Shown here: piece by piece, positions 14,809-14,867 of the stretch | How positions within the stretch are numbered: position 1 is the first letter of the stretch | Layout: each line of letters begins with the position of its first letter | Assembly (NCBI GenBank): GCA_021807845.1 | Contig: JAKBCM010000015.1 | Location: 1 to 14,867 of the forward strand | Origin: Pseudomonadota bacterium | GTDB lineage: Bacteria > Pseudomonadota > Gammaproteobacteria > Legionellales > Legionellaceae | Length of the DNA: 14,867 bases | Direction of reading: 5' to 3' | Translations under genes and position numbers: made by a program | The notes under the pieces: generated by a model | What the model was told of the DNA's origin: nothing | The model's input: the letters and a program-made list of their open reading frames with translations, nothing else | The model's database searches: none

Positions 14809-14867
14809 ATGTATAGACTAGCATCAGCGGGATTCACGCTGATTGAATTAATCTATTCCTCGTCTAT
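14809..14867 (+). CDS. Type IV pilin/pseudopilin-like protein, N-terminus only (runs off the window)
   Basis: Nineteen codons are visible, MYRLASAGFTLIELIYSSS. The segment G-FTLIEL is the classic type III (prepilin peptidase, PilD) cleavage and N-methylation site, with G at -1, F at +1 and E at +5, after a short basic leader of eight residues. AGGA (14798-14801), partly inside the glycosylase stop, lies seven bases before the ATG. The gap of nine bases suggests co-transcription with the repair gene. Whether it is a major pilin, a minor pilin (FimT/PilV/PilE type) or a type II secretion pseudopilin cannot be told from this fragment. Confidence 0.85.
   Translation, partial: MYRLASAGFTLIELIYSSS

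Noticed and set aside
14591..14824. Minus-strand open frame opposite the glycosylase 3' end
   Set aside because: It is antisense to conserved motifs and has no family resemblance. The plus strand carries both the glycosylase and the pilin-like start.
1..14867. tRNA, rRNA, CRISPR array, toxin-antitoxin pair, transposase or phage genes
   Set aside because: Looked for by eye on both strands. No cloverleaf ends, regularly spaced long repeats or recognisable proteins of these kinds were found.

Overview
The window comes from an AT-rich gammaproteobacterium. The gene order gyrA-serC-aroA-cmk-rpsA, then lapA-lapB-pyrF, is characteristic of that class. LapA/LapB (control of lipopolysaccharide synthesis), a hexameric-type citrate synthase and a GyrA that keeps E. 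coli residue numbering through its N-terminal domain all agree. The low GC, a class II AroA and the protein sequences suggest the Legionellales/Coxiella side of the class. That placement is inference; no rRNA is present to test it.

Layout. (1) 1-2540: a divergent glycerol pair, glpD (minus strand, its 3' end outside the window) and glpK (plus strand). Together they turn glycerol into glycerol 3-phosphate and then dihydroxyacetone phosphate. (2) 2541-3875: gltA (minus strand) converges on glpK across a shared hairpin and is driven by a very good extended -10 promoter. (3) 3876-4231: a 356-base divergent promoter region between gltA and gyrA. (4) 4232-11674: a tightly packed plus-strand run, gyrA, serC, aroA, cmk, rpsA. 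The first four genes overlap one another; rpsA follows a 72-base leader and is closed by a strong intrinsic terminator. (5) 11675-11967: a non-coding island of hairpins, degenerate 16-18-base tandem units and a MITE-like imperfect palindrome, at the place where ihfB is commonly found in related genomes. (6) 11968-14799: lapA, lapB, pyrF and a family 4 uracil-DNA glycosylase, closely spaced. (7) 14809 to the end: the first 19 codons of a type IV pilin/pseudopilin-like protein with the prepilin peptidase motif GFTLIEL.

Most of the window is conserved housekeeping DNA: serine and aromatic amino acid synthesis (serC, aroA), nucleotide supply (cmk, pyrF), topology (gyrA), translation (rpsA), envelope homeostasis (lapAB), the TCA cycle (gltA) and base-excision repair (udg). 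I see no clear new multi-gene system. The points most worth a second look are the repeat island between rpsA and lapA with ihfB missing, a SerC with substitutions at PLP and substrate-contact positions, a C8 homopolymer inside aroA, a G6-led short reading frame that overlaps the rpsA start, and the pilin-like gene cut by the window edge. No tRNA, rRNA, CRISPR array, transposase or phage gene was recognised.
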